Source of the DNA: Polyangiaceae bacterium
GTDB taxonomy: Bacteria > Myxococcota_A > Polyangia > Polyangiales > Polyangiaceae
Direction of reading: 5' to 3'
NCBI GenBank assembly: GCA_022447485.1
Contig: JAKVCH010000237.1
Span: 1 to 5,442, forward strand
Length of the DNA: 5,442 nt
A model generated the notes under the pieces. The model did not search any database. It was not told the origin of the DNA and was given only the letters and a program-made list of their open reading frames with translations. Of this stretch, positions 5,437 to 5,442 are shown piece after piece (position 1 is the first letter of the stretch; every line of letters begins with the position of its first letter). Both the position numbers and the translations under genes were made by a program.

Positions 5437-5442
5437 AGCTGA

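Overview
The window carries one minus-strand operon for iron-sulfur (Fe-S) cluster assembly. In order of transcription, from right to left, it contains a MerR-family regulator, iscS, iscU, iscA, hscB and hscA. The left edge of the window cuts off the last part of hscA. I see no convincing plus-strand gene, RNA gene, CRISPR array or mobile element. Every open stretch on the plus strand lies opposite one of these genes.

Layout: 5316-5442 is the upstream region, with a near-perfect 26-bp dyad (5410-5435) that resembles a MerR-type operator/promoter. 4443-5315 encodes a MerR-type regulator with a long repetitive N-terminal tail, a C-terminal four-cysteine cluster and a repetitive C-terminal tail. 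3153-4376 is iscS (cysteine desulfurase). 3072-3152 is an 81-bp gap with a hairpin. 2664-3071 is iscU (scaffold). 2200-2667 is iscA (A-type carrier) with an unusual N-terminal extension. 1635-2192 is hscB (J-protein co-chaperone, TTG start). 1-1630 is hscA (Hsp70-type chaperone, partial). Spacing from iscU to hscA is very tight (overlap, 7 bp, 4 bp), which implies one transcript and translational coupling.

How the genes work together: IscS takes sulfur from cysteine and passes it to IscU, where the cluster is built. HscB docks loaded IscU onto HscA, which recognises the LPPVK motif of IscU and uses ATP to release the cluster. IscA is a carrier or iron/cluster donor to apo-proteins. All catalytic and ligand residues I checked are present, so the machinery looks functional. 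No ferredoxin, iscX or frataxin gene is visible; fdx could lie beyond the left edge.

The point of interest is the regulator. In the well-studied isc operons the first gene is iscR, an Rrf2-family Fe-S protein. Here that place is taken by a MerR-family protein with a C-X3-C-X8-C-X2-C cluster where MerR proteins bind their effector, and a MerR-like operator lies upstream of it. The simplest reading is an autoregulated, MerR-type functional substitute for IscR that senses Fe-S status or a metal.

Organism: an ISC operon with hscBA points to Proteobacteria in the broad sense. The absence of Rrf2 iscR, the NNATT (not YSATT) start of IscS and moderate GC suggest a lineage outside the enterics, possibly a former deltaproteobacterial group (Myxococcota or Bdellovibrionota). 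This placement is a low-confidence guess.
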